A stretch of DNA of 64,000 nt from contig PHBP01000004.1 of assembly GCA_002842035.1 (NCBI GenBank), positions 186,001 through 250,000 on the forward strand. The letters run 5' to 3'. Below are positions 18,501-27,749 of this stretch, piece by piece. The DNA is from Candidatus Cloacimonetes bacterium HGW-Cloacimonetes-2 (GTDB lineage Bacteria; Cloacimonadota; Cloacimonadia; Cloacimonadales; Cloacimonadaceae). Each line of letters begins with the position of its first letter. Within the stretch, counting starts at the first letter, position 1. A program made the translations under genes and the position numbers. The notes under the pieces are model-generated. The model was not told the DNA's origin. It worked only from the letters and a program-made list of their open reading frames with translations, and searched no databases.

Positions 18501-19388
18501 TTAGGGGAGACGCTCCTGTATCATCTGGATGAATTCCACGAGGACATCGTTGTGCTCAAAGGGTTTGATCATCCGTTCGGATTCATCTATCATTCTTTCC
18601 ACCATCTTGCGAGCCTTGTCAAAGCCCAATAGCCCGGTATAGCTCGATCTGCTGGTAGGCACAAACTCAATATCGCCGTCCAGATCCTCGCTTCCGCGGC
18701 CGTAATCCTCGGCGATATCATCGATCATCCGGTATGCCAGGCCAAGATTGAGCGCGTAGTTATTCATAATCTGGCGCGTATTCTCATCCGCACCCGCCAG
18801 TAAGCAGGCAATATCCGATGAGGCTTGCAAGAGCGCACCGGTCTTTTTGGAATCTATATATCTCAATGTGTTGATTTTCATCTGCTTGCGTTTGTTGATC
18901 AGAGCAACTGCCTGACCCCCGATCATACCATAAGACTTGGCATAATTGGATAGTATTCGCACTGCCTGAATCGCTTTGGCGGGATCTTTGATATGGCTGA
19001 GAGCTTCAAAGGACAGCGTATAGAGCGCATCGCCTACCATAATGGCAGTCGCATTGCCATATTGCATATGCAATGCCGGAGCTCCACGGCGTTCCTTACG
19101 GTTCATTATCGCCGGCATATCATCGTGAACGATAGCTGCATTGTGCATAATTTCCACAGCCGCTGCAGCCGCAAGCACGCTTTCGAAGTTCTTTGTCTTC
19201 TTCATTCCGGTCAGCATCTCGTAAACCGCTACGAGCAGCAAGGTTCTCCACCTCTTGCCTCCGGAAAATACGGCCTTGTTCATCGCCTCATTGAGTTCCT
19301 TGGAACAGCTGCCATCCAAGGTCAGAAAAGTCTTGAGTGTCTTTTCGACCATATCTAGCCTGGTCTCAAAATACTTTTGTAACAGCAA
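18501..19388 (-). CDS. Polyprenyl diphosphate synthase (FPP/GGPP type) with altered first Asp motif
   Basis: A trans-isoprenyl diphosphate synthase of about 295 residues that condenses IPP with allylic diphosphates. GGKRWR, KKTGALLQAS, GGQA and the second Asp region MIDDIAED are in place. The first Asp-rich motif reads HDDMPAIMNRKERRG: the residue equivalent to the third Asp of DDx4D is Met95, and the second motif has Glu227 at the DDxxD end. I chose the TTG at 19388 because AGGGAG lies five bases upstream; the ATG at 19412 has no ribosome site. The gene is divergent from typA. Confidence 0.8.
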   Translation of the reverse strand: MLLQKYFETRLDMVEKTLKTFLTLDGSCSKELNEAMNKAVFSGGKRWRTLLLVAVYEMLTGMKKTKNFESVLAAAAAVEIMHNAAIVHDDMPAIMNRKERRGAPALHMQYGNATAIMVGDALYTLSFEALSHIKDPAKAIQAVRILSNYAKSYGMIGGQAVALINKRKQMKINTLRYIDSKKTGALLQASSDIACLLAGADENTRQIMNNYALNLGLAYRMIDDIAEDYGRGSEDLDGDIEFVPTSRSSYTGLLGFDKARKMVERMIDESERMIKPFEHNDVLVEFIQMIQERLP

Positions 19389-19514
19389 GTTAACTCCCTT
19401 AACCTGATACATCGGTCATAATATTATGATCTTAAATCTAATGTATAACTTATGCCGTTTTGTCAAGTTTTATCTGGTGAAGCTACTCATTAGCCCCGGA
19501 TTACTTAACTTGCA

Positions 19515-19543
19515 TTGACTTATATGCCCTGTTTCAGAATACT
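19515..19543 (+). promoter_or_regulatory. Possible sigma-70-type promoter for typA
   Basis: TTGACT at 19515-19520 and AATACT at 19538-19543 are separated by 17 bases and lie about 30 bases before the typA start codon, in the divergent gap between two genes. The -10 element is only partly conserved. Confidence 0.35.
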
Positions 19544-19573
19544 GCACCATAATCTGCAACCTAAAGGATAAGA

Positions 19574-21382
19574 ATGTACAAAATCAAGAACATAGCCATC
19601 ATCGCACACGTGGATCACGGCAAGACAACCTTGGTCGATGCGATGCTCAGGCAAGCCGGCGTCTTCCGTGACAACGAGAAGATGGTAGAACGAGTAATGG
19701 ACTCCAACGATATAGAAAAAGAACGCGGGATCACGATCTTTTCAAAGTGCGCATCCCTTACCTACAATGGCTACAAAATCAATCTGGTAGATACTCCCGG
19801 TCACTCCGATTTTGGCGGAGAAGTGCAGCGCATTATGAAGATGGTGGATTCTGTATTGCTATTGGTGGATGCCTTTGAAGGCCCTATGCCTCAGACCAAG
19901 TATGTGCTCAAAAACGCTCTCGAGATGGGGCTCAAACCCATCGTAGTGATCAACAAGATAGATCGTCCCAATGCCCGCGCCCACGACGTCCTCGATATGA
20001 TCTTCGAGCTATTTCTTGAGCTCAACGCACATCACGAACAGCTCGATTTCCCAGTGATTTACGCCTCCGGAAAGGATGGCTATGCAGTCAATGAACTTAC
20101 AGACGAGCCCAAGAATATCTTCCCGCTACTGGATCTGGTGATCTCCAAGGTCCCGGATACCAAAGGCGACCGCCGCAAGCCTTTCCAGATGCTTACCTCT
20201 GCCATTGAATACGACACCTATCTAGGCAAACTGGGCACCGGAAAGATACACAACGGCAATCTGCACGCTGGCGACGAAGTAGTCTTGCTCAAGCGTGACG
20301 GCTCGAGCGTGGTCAGCAAGGTCTCAAGTATCTTTACCTATGCGGGATTGAGCAAGAAGGAAGTCAAAGTGGCTCACGCCGGCGATATCGTCTGTGTAGC
20401 AGGTATCGAGCTGATCGATATCGGCGAAACCATTGCCAACAAAGACAATCCCGTCTCACTGCCCAGTTTTAACATAGACGAACCGACTATTGCGGTCGAA
20501 TTCGTGATCAACAATTCCCCCTTTATGGGACGAAGCGGTAAGTGGCTCACTTCAAACAAGATCTGGGAGCGTTTGCAAAAAGAGCTTCAGACCAATGTCT
20601 CCCTCGTGGTGGAACGAACCGATTCCGCCGATACCTTCACCGTAAAAGGCAGAGGCGAGCTGCAACTCTCCATCCTGATGGAGAATATGCGCAGGGAAGG
20701 CTATGAATTTCAGATCTCCAAGCCACGCGTGCTCTTCAAAGAGATCGATGGCGTCCTGATGGAGCCGATCGAACTGGCAGTAGTGGAAGTGGCACAAGAA
20801 TTTGTGGGCTCCGTGATCGATATGATGGGGCAGCGCAGAGGTGAATTGGTAAGTATGACTCCGGCGATCGATGGCTACTCCAGGCTCGATTTCAAAATTC
20901 CCGCCCGGGGCTTGATTGGATGCCGCAATGAGTTTCTCACCGAGACCCGCGGCACAGGTATTATAAACCAGTGTTTCTCCGGATACGAGGAATTCAAAGG
21001 CGAGATCACCGGCAGTAACCACGGCTCTCTGGTGGCGCTGGAAAGCGGTACCGCACTGGGCTATTCACTCAATGCTTTCCAACCTCGCGGTACCTTTTTC
21101 ATTCATCCCAACACAGAGGTTTACGCCGGGATGGTAGTCGGTCAGCACAGCAAGGACAAAGACCTCGTGATCAACGTATGCCGTGGCAAGAAACTCACCA
21201 ACAACCGCGCTGCAGGCAAAGATGACGCCATCAAACTGATTCCGCCCAGGATTTTCAACCTGGAGCAGGCAATGGAGTATGTTGGCGAGGATGAACTTTT
21301 GGAGATCACTCCGGATAGCATCCGCATTCGCAAAAAGATCCTGGATCATACCGCCCGCAAGCGTTACGAAAATTCTCTTTAG
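19574..21382 (+). CDS. typA: Ribosome-binding GTPase TypA/BipA
   Basis: A 602-residue translational GTPase that binds the ribosome and affects assembly and stress responses. G motifs are AHVDHGKTT (G1), GITI (G2), DTPGHSDF (G3), NKID (G4) and YASGKDGYA (G5). The EF-G-like domains III and V and the BipA-specific C-terminal region (NVCRGKKLTNNRAAGKDD, IELAVVEV earlier) are intact. The ATG has AAGGATAAG upstream. It is a single gene followed by a repeat-rich gap. Confidence 0.97.
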   Translation: MYKIKNIAIIAHVDHGKTTLVDAMLRQAGVFRDNEKMVERVMDSNDIEKERGITIFSKCASLTYNGYKINLVDTPGHSDFGGEVQRIMKMVDSVLLLVDAFEGPMPQTKYVLKNALEMGLKPIVVINKIDRPNARAHDVLDMIFELFLELNAHHEQLDFPVIYASGKDGYAVNELTDEPKNIFPLLDLVISKVPDTKGDRRKPFQMLTSAIEYDTYLGKLGTGKIHNGNLHAGDEVVLLKRDGSSVVSKVSSIFTYAGLSKKEVKVAHAGDIVCVAGIELIDIGETIANKDNPVSLPSFNIDEPTIAVEFVINNSPFMGRSGKWLTSNKIWERLQKELQTNVSLVVERTDSADTFTVKGRGELQLSILMENMRREGYEFQISKPRVLFKEIDGVLMEPIELAVVEVAQEFVGSVIDMMGQRRGELVSMTPAIDGYSRLDFKIPARGLIGCRNEFLTETRGTGIINQCFSGYEEFKGEITGSNHGSLVALESGTALGYSLNAFQPRGTFFIHPNTEVYAGMVVGQHSKDKDLVINVCRGKKLTNNRAAGKDDAIKLIPPRIFNLEQAMEYVGEDELLEITPDSIRIRKKILDHTARKRYENSL

Positions 21383-21390
21383 GCTCTGTT

Positions 21391-21496
21391 TGAATCCTCA
21401 GGCGATCCCCTAGTGATCCCCTAGTGATTCCCTAGTGACGACAAGGGAATCTCCAGTGCAGTGCCAGTGATTTGTCAGTGGTTTCAAAGGGGAAGG
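21391..21496 (+). repeat. Dispersed repeat element with 11-bp tandem units (copy A)
   Basis: Three consecutive 11-base units GATCCCCTAGT, GATCCCCTAGT and GATTCCCTAGT occupy 21404-21436, followed by GACAAGGGAATCTCCAG and GTTTCAAAGGGGAAGG. The same string of modules occurs inverted at 37990-38092. Confidence 0.85.
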
Positions 21497-21736
21497 ATTA
21501 TTACCGCAAAGAAAGCAGAGGGAGTAGATCTACTCGCAATGGTGGAGTTGTAGCGCATAAATCTGCTTAGGATCTGTCCATACAGCCCATATAGTCCATC
21601 ATCCGCCCTTCGCCACGCAATGTCGTCCAAGTCCCGGAGGGACGTTATTCTATAGCCTGGGGTGAAGCTACCGGGGGTCCCCTGAAAGTCACAGGTGGTT
21701 TGGCGACGACATCGGTCGCAGGAATGACATCCTGCC
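21497..21736. other. Intergenic region with repeat fragments, no gene seen
   Basis: Holds fragments seen in other gaps, such as TACCGCAAAGAAAGCAGAG (compare 37625 onward), CCCGGAGGGACGTTATTC and GGTCGCAGGAATGACATCC near the 3' end of trmL. No coding frame or RNA gene was recognised. Confidence 0.5.
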
Positions 21737-22210
21737 TTAGTGGTCAGCGCCTATCTGCCTGATCGCCTCATAGAGCACAATCGCGACTGAATTTGCCAGA
21801 TTGATGGAGCGGATCTCACCGGTCATCGGGATGGTGATACAGCGCTCCGCATTTTCAGATAGCAGGTCCTCTGGCAATCCGCGTGATTCGGGGCCAAAGA
21901 CGATGTAATCACCCGGCTTGTAAGCACAATCCAGATAGCTATTTGCAGTCTTGGTAGTGGCAAAATGGAAATTGGCAGCAGGATCGGAGGCAAGAAGCTC
22001 AGCAAAGCTATCCCAGATCTGGTAATCAAGCTTGTGCCAATAGTCGAGTCCGGCGCGGCGCAGGGATTTATCATCGAGCAAGAAGCGGATGGGACGGATC
22101 AGGTGGAGCTTGGCACCGCTACCCAGGCAGAGTCTGCCGATATTGCCTGTATTGGCAGGGATTTCCGGTTCAAAGAGCACGATATTGAGATCGCAGGGAA
22201 CAATCTGCAT
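21737..22210 (-). CDS. trmL: tRNA (cytidine/uridine-34-2'-O)-methyltransferase TrmL
   Basis: A 157-residue SPOUT methyltransferase that 2'-O-methylates the wobble base of certain leucine tRNAs. The SPOUT knot motifs are PEIPANTGNIGRLC, FGPESRGLPE and IPMTGEIRSINLANSVAI. The length matches the family (about 155). The stop codon lies just beyond a repeat fragment. It is the last gene of a minus-strand run. Confidence 0.93.
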   Translation of the reverse strand: MQIVPCDLNIVLFEPEIPANTGNIGRLCLGSGAKLHLIRPIRFLLDDKSLRRAGLDYWHKLDYQIWDSFAELLASDPAANFHFATTKTANSYLDCAYKPGDYIVFGPESRGLPEDLLSENAERCITIPMTGEIRSINLANSVAIVLYEAIRQIGADH

Positions 22211-22213
22211 AGC

Positions 22214-23260
22214 TTAGTTGATGCGAAAATTGGTGAGGTCGTTCCAGAAATCCAGCCAGCCTTTGATTCCCTCATTGATGGCTGTTTTATCCAGTTTATG
22301 ATGTGTGGAATGGCTATAGATCGGGATGCGGGCAAAGCTGAGCGGAAGCTCTGTAGTGGAATTGGCAGGAAAAAGGCCAAGTTTATAGACCATTGTCTTT
22401 TGCGAGCCGGGACTGATGAGATATTCTATAAACGCCTTTGCTATCTTGGGATTGGCGCTGTTCTTGTGAATCGCAGTGTGCTCGGTATAGATGAAGCTAC
22501 CTTCGCCGGGAATGACGCTTTTGAAGTAGTCTAGATTGGGATCCTGTTCTTTCAGCCAGGCGGAGTAAGTATTGAGCCCGATGATCATCGCGTATTGTCC
22601 GCTCTCCAGGGCTTTTAGCCCCTCCTCGGGAGCTTCCAGCTTCTTGCCGATATTCTTTCTCAAGCTTAGCCAGAGCATACGGAAACCATCTTCGCCAAAT
22701 AGAGCCCGGGTCCAGATCAGTGATGATCTGCCCAAGCCTGAAACGTTTGGATCGCAGATCGCCATCTGGCTGATATACCTGGCATCCTGGAGATCGCCAA
22801 AAGTGGTGGGTGGTATATCGATCTGGCGTTCATTATAAACAATCGCCAGGTTGGCAAAGCCATACGGGATCAGGGGATCGGCAGGATCATAGCTTAGTTC
22901 CCGGGAAAACTTGTTTACCTGCAAATCCTTTACGGGCAGGAAGTACTGATCCAGGCTGTCACCATAGGCAAAGCTGCCCGGGATGCCTATCACGAGATCG
23001 GCAATGCAGCTATCGGAGCTTGCAGCCTCCATCAGTTCATGAGAGGTGGGATAGGTTGTTGTAGTGATGCTGCAATTGTAGAGCCTGGAAAACTCACGTG
23101 TGATGATGGCTTCCAGACCGCTGGAGCGAAATTGCTGGATGGCCAGGATGCTCAGCTTGCTGGCGGGAAGATTGGCAGGAACCTTTGGTTTATCATCTTT
23201 CTTGCCGCAGGAAGTAAGCGCTAAAGCCAGAATAATGATCAGAACAGGAAAGCGTTTCAA
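22214..23260 (-). CDS. Substrate-binding lipoprotein, ThiB/iron-type ABC transporter family
   Basis: A 348-residue lipoprotein with lipobox LTSC after a short hydrophobic signal. The mature part has the fold signature of family 1 extracellular solute-binding proteins, and DPNVSGLGRSSLIWTRALFGEDGF resembles the DPRTSTPGLG region of thiamine-binding ThiB/TbpA. The start is TTG at 23258-23260 with GGAGG nine bases upstream; the longer open frame upstream is a shadow of mlaE. No ABC permease or ATPase of the matching type is adjacent, so the ligand is uncertain. Confidence 0.75.
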   Translation of the reverse strand: MKRFPVLIIILALALTSCGKKDDKPKVPANLPASKLSILAIQQFRSSGLEAIITREFSRLYNCSITTTTYPTSHELMEAASSDSCIADLVIGIPGSFAYGDSLDQYFLPVKDLQVNKFSRELSYDPADPLIPYGFANLAIVYNERQIDIPPTTFGDLQDARYISQMAICDPNVSGLGRSSLIWTRALFGEDGFRMLWLSLRKNIGKKLEAPEEGLKALESGQYAMIIGLNTYSAWLKEQDPNLDYFKSVIPGEGSFIYTEHTAIHKNSANPKIAKAFIEYLISPGSQKTMVYKLGLFPANSTTELPLSFARIPIYSHSTHHKLDKTAINEGIKGWLDFWNDLTNFRIN

Positions 23261-23262
23261 GC

Positions 23263-24012
23263 TTAGAAGCCTCCAAATAGGATCCAGGCAACTATGAAAT
23301 CCATTACCAGGATGAAAACCGAGGAATAGACCACCGTGCCGGTCGTGGAACGTCCTACACCTTCTGCACCTCCGTAAGTGCGGGCTCCAAAAAAGCAGGA
23401 AAGGCTGGTGATGATATAGCCAAAGACCATAGATTTTAGCAGACCTCCCCATAAGTCAGAGGGCGTGAAGTAGCTGCGCATATTGACGAAAAAAGTGTGG
23501 TAGTGCAGGCCATAACGGATCCAGGAAAAGTACCAGGCGGATGCTATGCCAATCAGATTGGCGTAGATGGTGATGATGGGGAAACCTATGATGCCAGCTA
23601 CAATACGCGGCATATAAAGGAAATCGGAGGGGCTGATGCTCATCGATTCCAGGGCGTCCAGTTGCTCAGAGACCTTCATTGTGCCGATCTCTGCAGCCAT
23701 TGCTGCGCCTATCTTGCCGGTCATTACCAGGGCAGTCAATACCGGTGCCAGCTCGATCATCGTGGATTTGCCGATCAGGACGCTAAGGAGATTGGTGGGT
23801 ATATAGCCTTTGGATTGGTAAACCGCCTGCAAGGCAGTAACCATCCCGGTAAATGCGGCAGTAAGGGTGATCAGAAAAAAGGAATCATAAGTGATGTGTT
23901 GGAGCTGAATCAGCAACTCCTGACGGCGCTTATAAAGTCTCGGCAAAGCCGATAAAGCTTTGCCGACGAAGATTACGTATTCACCCAGAGCGGGGATAAA
24001 CTTAAGGTTCAT
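23263..24012 (-). CDS. mlaE: MlaE/YrbE-family lipid ABC transporter permease
   Basis: A 249-residue integral membrane protein of the MlaE family, which moves phospholipids or other lipids between membranes. Family signatures are ALVMTGKIGAAMAAEIGTMKVSEQLDAL, PRIVAGIIGFP and GGAEGVGRSTTGTVVYSSV. About five hydrophobic segments are present. The partners mlaF (ATPase) and mlaD (MCE) are not nearby. The ATG at 24010-24012 overlaps the dnaB stop by eleven bases; a TTG at 24024 is also in frame. Confidence 0.92.
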   Translation of the reverse strand: MNLKFIPALGEYVIFVGKALSALPRLYKRRQELLIQLQHITYDSFFLITLTAAFTGMVTALQAVYQSKGYIPTNLLSVLIGKSTMIELAPVLTALVMTGKIGAAMAAEIGTMKVSEQLDALESMSISPSDFLYMPRIVAGIIGFPIITIYANLIGIASAWYFSWIRYGLHYHTFFVNMRSYFTPSDLWGGLLKSMVFGYIITSLSCFFGARTYGGAEGVGRSTTGTVVYSSVFILVMDFIVAWILFGGF

Positions 24013-25381
24013 CTCTCTTTTCAAGATTGCGGAAGAGAGTGATCTCCTTCACGAAGCCCAAATCAGCGCTACCGGTGGCACCATGGCGGTTTTTGCCGAC
24101 AATCACTTCTGCAATACCGGGTTTTTCTGTTTTATCGGGATTGTAATACTCATCGCGATAGATAAACATCACAAGGTCGGCATCCTGCTCGATAGCGCCT
24201 GATTCACGCAGGTCAGCCAGGCGGGGCCGACGGTCTTCACGAGTTTCCAGGGAGCGGTTTAGCTGGGAAAGTGCTACGACCGGGATCTTCATATCCTTGG
24301 CGAGGATTTTGAGCGCGCGGGAGATTTCGGCGATCTCCTGCTGGCGGTTGTCTCTATCCCGAGGGAGGGTCATAAGCTGGAGATAGTCAATAATGATCAA
24401 GTCCAATCCACCCAGCTCGGCAGCCAGTCTGCGGGTTTTAGCACGGATTTCCAGAGGGCTGTTGGTGCCTGATTCATCAATGTATATCTGGCGGGTGGAG
24501 AGCACTTCGGAGGCTTGCATTATGCGAATCAGCTTCTCTTCATTCATCCCAAAACCCTTGAGCATCGCTTCCATATTAACCTCGGAAGCAGAGGCAAACA
24601 TACGCATAATCACTTCGTCCGCAGCCATTTCCATCGTGAAGATAGCGACCTTTTTATTTAGATCGACTGCGGCGTGTGTGGCGATATTTAAGGCGAGAGC
24701 TGTCTTACCCATAGCAGGACGGGCAGCAATGATGATGAACTGACCGGGGCGAAAACCACCGCAGATCTTGTCCAGATCGCCATATCCAGTGCCAATCCCC
24801 ACGACGGGGACTTTGGTGGAGGCAATCTGGTCTATAGTATCGATAACTTCCTTGGAGATATCGCCAATGCGCTGGAAACCCTGTCGCTGCGGGACTTCTG
24901 CTATGGCAAAGATGTCTTGCTCGGCTTGATCCACGATGTCCTTGACGGGACGATCGGAGTTGTAGCAGGATTCGATGATGCCATTGGAAGCAAGGATCAG
25001 CATCCTAAGCAGGGCTTGATCTACCAGAATTGTAAGGTGGTAATCAAAATTGGCGCTGGATACCACGAAATCGACCAGTTCGTTGATATAGGGGATTCCA
25101 CCGATCTTGTCCAGGTGATTGTTGCGCTCCAGACGGTTGATCACGGTAAGGGCATCGATCTCTATGCTTTCATTGAAGAGCTCTTGGATAGAGCGGAAGA
25201 TTAGTTTGTGGGCTGTTTTGTAAAAGTATTCCTCTTTGATCTTCTCGATGCCTTTGCTTACAACATCCGCATCGATCATCATAGCGGAAAGCACGGCGGC
25301 TTCTGCGTTGATGTCGTTTGGCAGGCTGCGTTCGGAGATCTTTACTTTCTCGAGATCAGTTTCTGCTTTTTTGCGGGGCAT
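24002..25381 (-). CDS. dnaB: Replicative DNA helicase DnaB
   Basis: A 459-residue hexameric replicative helicase. The N-terminal domain begins LPNDINAEAAVLSAMM, the linker helix follows, and the RecA-like domain has Walker A ARPAMGKTALALN, Walker B LDLIIIDYLQLM, and the SQLNRSLETREDRRP motif with the arginine finger region. No intein is present. The start codon overlaps the coaD stop by one base. Confidence 0.97.
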   Translation of the reverse strand: MPRKKAETDLEKVKISERSLPNDINAEAAVLSAMMIDADVVSKGIEKIKEEYFYKTAHKLIFRSIQELFNESIEIDALTVINRLERNNHLDKIGGIPYINELVDFVVSSANFDYHLTILVDQALLRMLILASNGIIESCYNSDRPVKDIVDQAEQDIFAIAEVPQRQGFQRIGDISKEVIDTIDQIASTKVPVVGIGTGYGDLDKICGGFRPGQFIIIAARPAMGKTALALNIATHAAVDLNKKVAIFTMEMAADEVIMRMFASASEVNMEAMLKGFGMNEEKLIRIMQASEVLSTRQIYIDESGTNSPLEIRAKTRRLAAELGGLDLIIIDYLQLMTLPRDRDNRQQEIAEISRALKILAKDMKIPVVALSQLNRSLETREDRRPRLADLRESGAIEQDADLVMFIYRDEYYNPDKTEKPGIAEVIVGKNRHGATGSADLGFVKEITLFRNLEKRDEP

Positions 25382-25860
25382 CAGGAAGCTCCTTTGCTCT
25401 TGAGAGCTTCTATCACGCAGGCAGGCACGAAGTCCTTTAGATCCCCGCCCAGATCTGCTATCTGGCGCACCATTGATGACGACAGATACATATATTTGAG
25501 GCTGGGAACCAGGAAGACAGTCTCTATCTCGGGGCAGAGTTTCTTGTTTGTAAGAGCGAGGGATAGCTCGTATTCAAAGTCCGAGACGGCTCTCATACCA
25601 CGTAGCATCGCAGGGGCACCCACACGCTTGGCAAATTCCACCACGAGTCCTTCAAAGCTCTCTACTCTTACATTGGGAAGATGAGCGCAGGAGATTTCGC
25701 AGAGAGAGTGACGTTCCTCAAGATTAAAGAGGCTTTGCTTGCCTGTGTAGGATGCAACGCCTACTATTACCTCGTCATAAAGCTTGGATGCCTTCTCAAT
25801 GATATTGAGATGTCCAAAAGTGATAGGATCAAAGGTCCCGGGATAAAGAACCTTGTGCAT
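25381..25860 (-). CDS. coaD: Phosphopantetheine adenylyltransferase
   Basis: A 159-residue enzyme of coenzyme A synthesis that adenylylates 4'-phosphopantetheine. The nucleotidyltransferase motif YPGTFDPITFGHLNII, the RGMRAVSDFEYE loop and the C-terminal YMYLSSSMVRQIADLGGDL with the ISSS-like motif are all present. Its start overlaps the stop of the aminopeptidase gene by one base. Confidence 0.96.
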   Translation of the reverse strand: MHKVLYPGTFDPITFGHLNIIEKASKLYDEVIVGVASYTGKQSLFNLEERHSLCEISCAHLPNVRVESFEGLVVEFAKRVGAPAMLRGMRAVSDFEYELSLALTNKKLCPEIETVFLVPSLKYMYLSSSMVRQIADLGGDLKDFVPACVIEALKSKGAS

Positions 25861-27092
25861 CAGTCACTCAGGGCGGCTTTGCGGATGCTTTCGATCTCTT
25901 CGATCTCTTTGGGGATGTTTTGTGAAAGCACGCAATAACCGGTTTCAGTGACCAATACATCATCCTCGATCCTTACACCAAGGCGCTCTTCAGGTATGTA
26001 GATGCCGGGCTCGACTGTGATGACATTTCCCTTCTCCAGGGTAGCTTCTCTGCCGCCCACATCGTGAGTATCCATACCCAGGAAGTGGCTCACGCCGTGC
26101 ATATAGTACTTGGTAATCTCATCCAGATCGTTGATCAGACCAATAGCCAGGCAGCCTTCTGCAAGGAGTTCGCGTGTCTTGATTTGTAAATCCATCAGGG
26201 TAATACCCGGCTTTATCATCTCAATGATCTGCTTCTGCACACTCAGCACCAGCGAATAAATCTGCTTTTGGCGTTCGCTGAAACTTCCGCTCACAGGGAA
26301 ACAACGAGTAACGTCTGCGCTGTAATTCATATAGCTGGCACCAACATCGAGGAGAACAAGCTCTCCAGATTCTATGCGGCAGTTGTTTTGCTCGTAGTGC
26401 AAGGTCGCGGCATTGATGCCACTGGCGATAATGGGTGCAAAGCCCCAAGTGCGGGCACCACTGATCTGCATCCGGTAGAAGAGCGTAGCTTCGAGCTCAT
26501 ACTCCATCATACCGGCTTTGGCGCACTCCATAATGTCCATAATGCCTTTGCCGGTAATATCGATGGCACGTTGAAGCTGCATCAGTTCCCAATCGCTCTT
26601 TACTTTACGCAGGGGAGCTATCAGATCGTGGATATCTTTGATCACGATGCCGGGATAACGCTCTGTGAGAGGCTTGAGAGCAAACATAGCATAAGGAAGC
26701 GGTTGATCCAGCTTGAGAGTACCGATGCTGCTGTAAATCCTTTGGAGCTTGGGAGCATGGAGGCTGAGCTCTCCCAAGAACTGGTCCAGATAGGAGACCT
26801 TGGTGATTCCGCTGATTTCAGTAGCTTCATCCGGACGCATCTTCTTGCCTGTCCAAACCTCTTCTTCCGGGATTCCTCTCTGAATAAAGAGCTGAGTCAC
26901 CAGGCTGCGTTCGCCTTTGACCATTATAAAGATGGCATTGGGAACAGCCAGGCCGGTGAGATAGAGGAAGTTGTTTTCCTGGGTAAACTTCTCGAGGTGT
27001 GCTTCCCGCTTGGCAAACAGGACTACAGCCTCTCCCACTGAGAGCTGCTGGGCAAGTAAATCACGTCGTTGGCTAAAGATCTCTGAATTCAT
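25860..27092 (-). CDS. pepP: Xaa-Pro aminopeptidase, M24B family
   Basis: A 410-residue metallopeptidase removing N-terminal residues before proline. The creatinase-like N-terminal domain is followed by the pita-bread domain, with metal ligands in LLDVGASYMNYSADVTR (two Asp), GVSHFLGMDTHDVGG (His), TVEPGIYIP (Glu) and GVRIEDDVLV (Glu). Length is in the family range. It heads the coaD-dnaB run. Confidence 0.92.
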   Translation of the reverse strand: MNSEIFSQRRDLLAQQLSVGEAVVLFAKREAHLEKFTQENNFLYLTGLAVPNAIFIMVKGERSLVTQLFIQRGIPEEEVWTGKKMRPDEATEISGITKVSYLDQFLGELSLHAPKLQRIYSSIGTLKLDQPLPYAMFALKPLTERYPGIVIKDIHDLIAPLRKVKSDWELMQLQRAIDITGKGIMDIMECAKAGMMEYELEATLFYRMQISGARTWGFAPIIASGINAATLHYEQNNCRIESGELVLLDVGASYMNYSADVTRCFPVSGSFSERQKQIYSLVLSVQKQIIEMIKPGITLMDLQIKTRELLAEGCLAIGLINDLDEITKYYMHGVSHFLGMDTHDVGGREATLEKGNVITVEPGIYIPEERLGVRIEDDVLVTETGYCVLSQNIPKEIEEIESIRKAALSD

Positions 27093-27116
27093 GATCGGTA
27101 CTCCTAAGTAAGAATC

Positions 27117-27728
27117 CTATTGGTGTCTTTGTTCACTGCGCATATCCGAGATGGAACCAGCAGTCTGGGAGGACTTGTCCCCTCTTTCGCCCCTGCCTTC
27201 AAAGAACTGGGTGTAGGTGCTGTCCATCAGGATTTGCTTGTTAAAGAAAGAATACTCCTGATCGGCATTGTTGACAATCTTAATATCCCAAAATCCCTGA
27301 TCGACAGTCCAACTTACACTGGCGCCGGGAGCTATGTCTCCGGAGAGATCATCCGAGCCCCAGGTTTGATCCTCAGAAGGTGACAGATAGACTTTTTTGA
27401 TCGTGCGGTTGCTGTTGTTGATCACACGGATAGCCCCTCCATCGGAGGTGAGTGTGATGACGCTGATATTGCCTCTCTCGATATAGCGGGTGGTAGAACC
27501 GCTAAAGAGATAAAGGCCATCGTATTGCACAGTGACATTGGTATCTGTATTGTAGAACCGGGAATAGTCCTCATTGGGACGGACGGTTCTCTGATCGTAA
27601 TAATCCAGCGTAATTGAAACATCGGTGGTGCTGCGGTTTCTGATCTTGAGCTCTCCATCGCCCACGCAGGCGCCGATCGAGAGCAGGATAAGGCTTATCA
27701 GACTGAGGATTACTATGCGTCTGATCAT
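27117..27728 (-). CDS. Hypothetical lipoprotein
   Basis: A 203-residue protein with an N-terminal hydrophobic segment ending in a lipobox-like SIGAC, then two beta-rich units of similar feel (LKIRNRSTTDVSITLDY and IRVINNSNRTIKKVYLS). I recognise no family. It lies 21 bases downstream of clpX. The C-terminus is polar and low in complexity. Confidence 0.6.
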   Translation of the reverse strand: MIRRIVILSLISLILLSIGACVGDGELKIRNRSTTDVSITLDYYDQRTVRPNEDYSRFYNTDTNVTVQYDGLYLFSGSTTRYIERGNISVITLTSDGGAIRVINNSNRTIKKVYLSPSEDQTWGSDDLSGDIAPGASVSWTVDQGFWDIKIVNNADQEYSFFNKQILMDSTYTQFFEGRGERGDKSSQTAGSISDMRSEQRHQ

Positions 27729-27749
27729 CTTGTCTCCTTTTACCTATGC

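Noticed and set aside
22214-24012. TPP riboswitch associated with the ThiB-like gene.
   Set aside because: The gene is internal to a tight operon with a two-base gap upstream, so there is no leader in which a riboswitch could lie.
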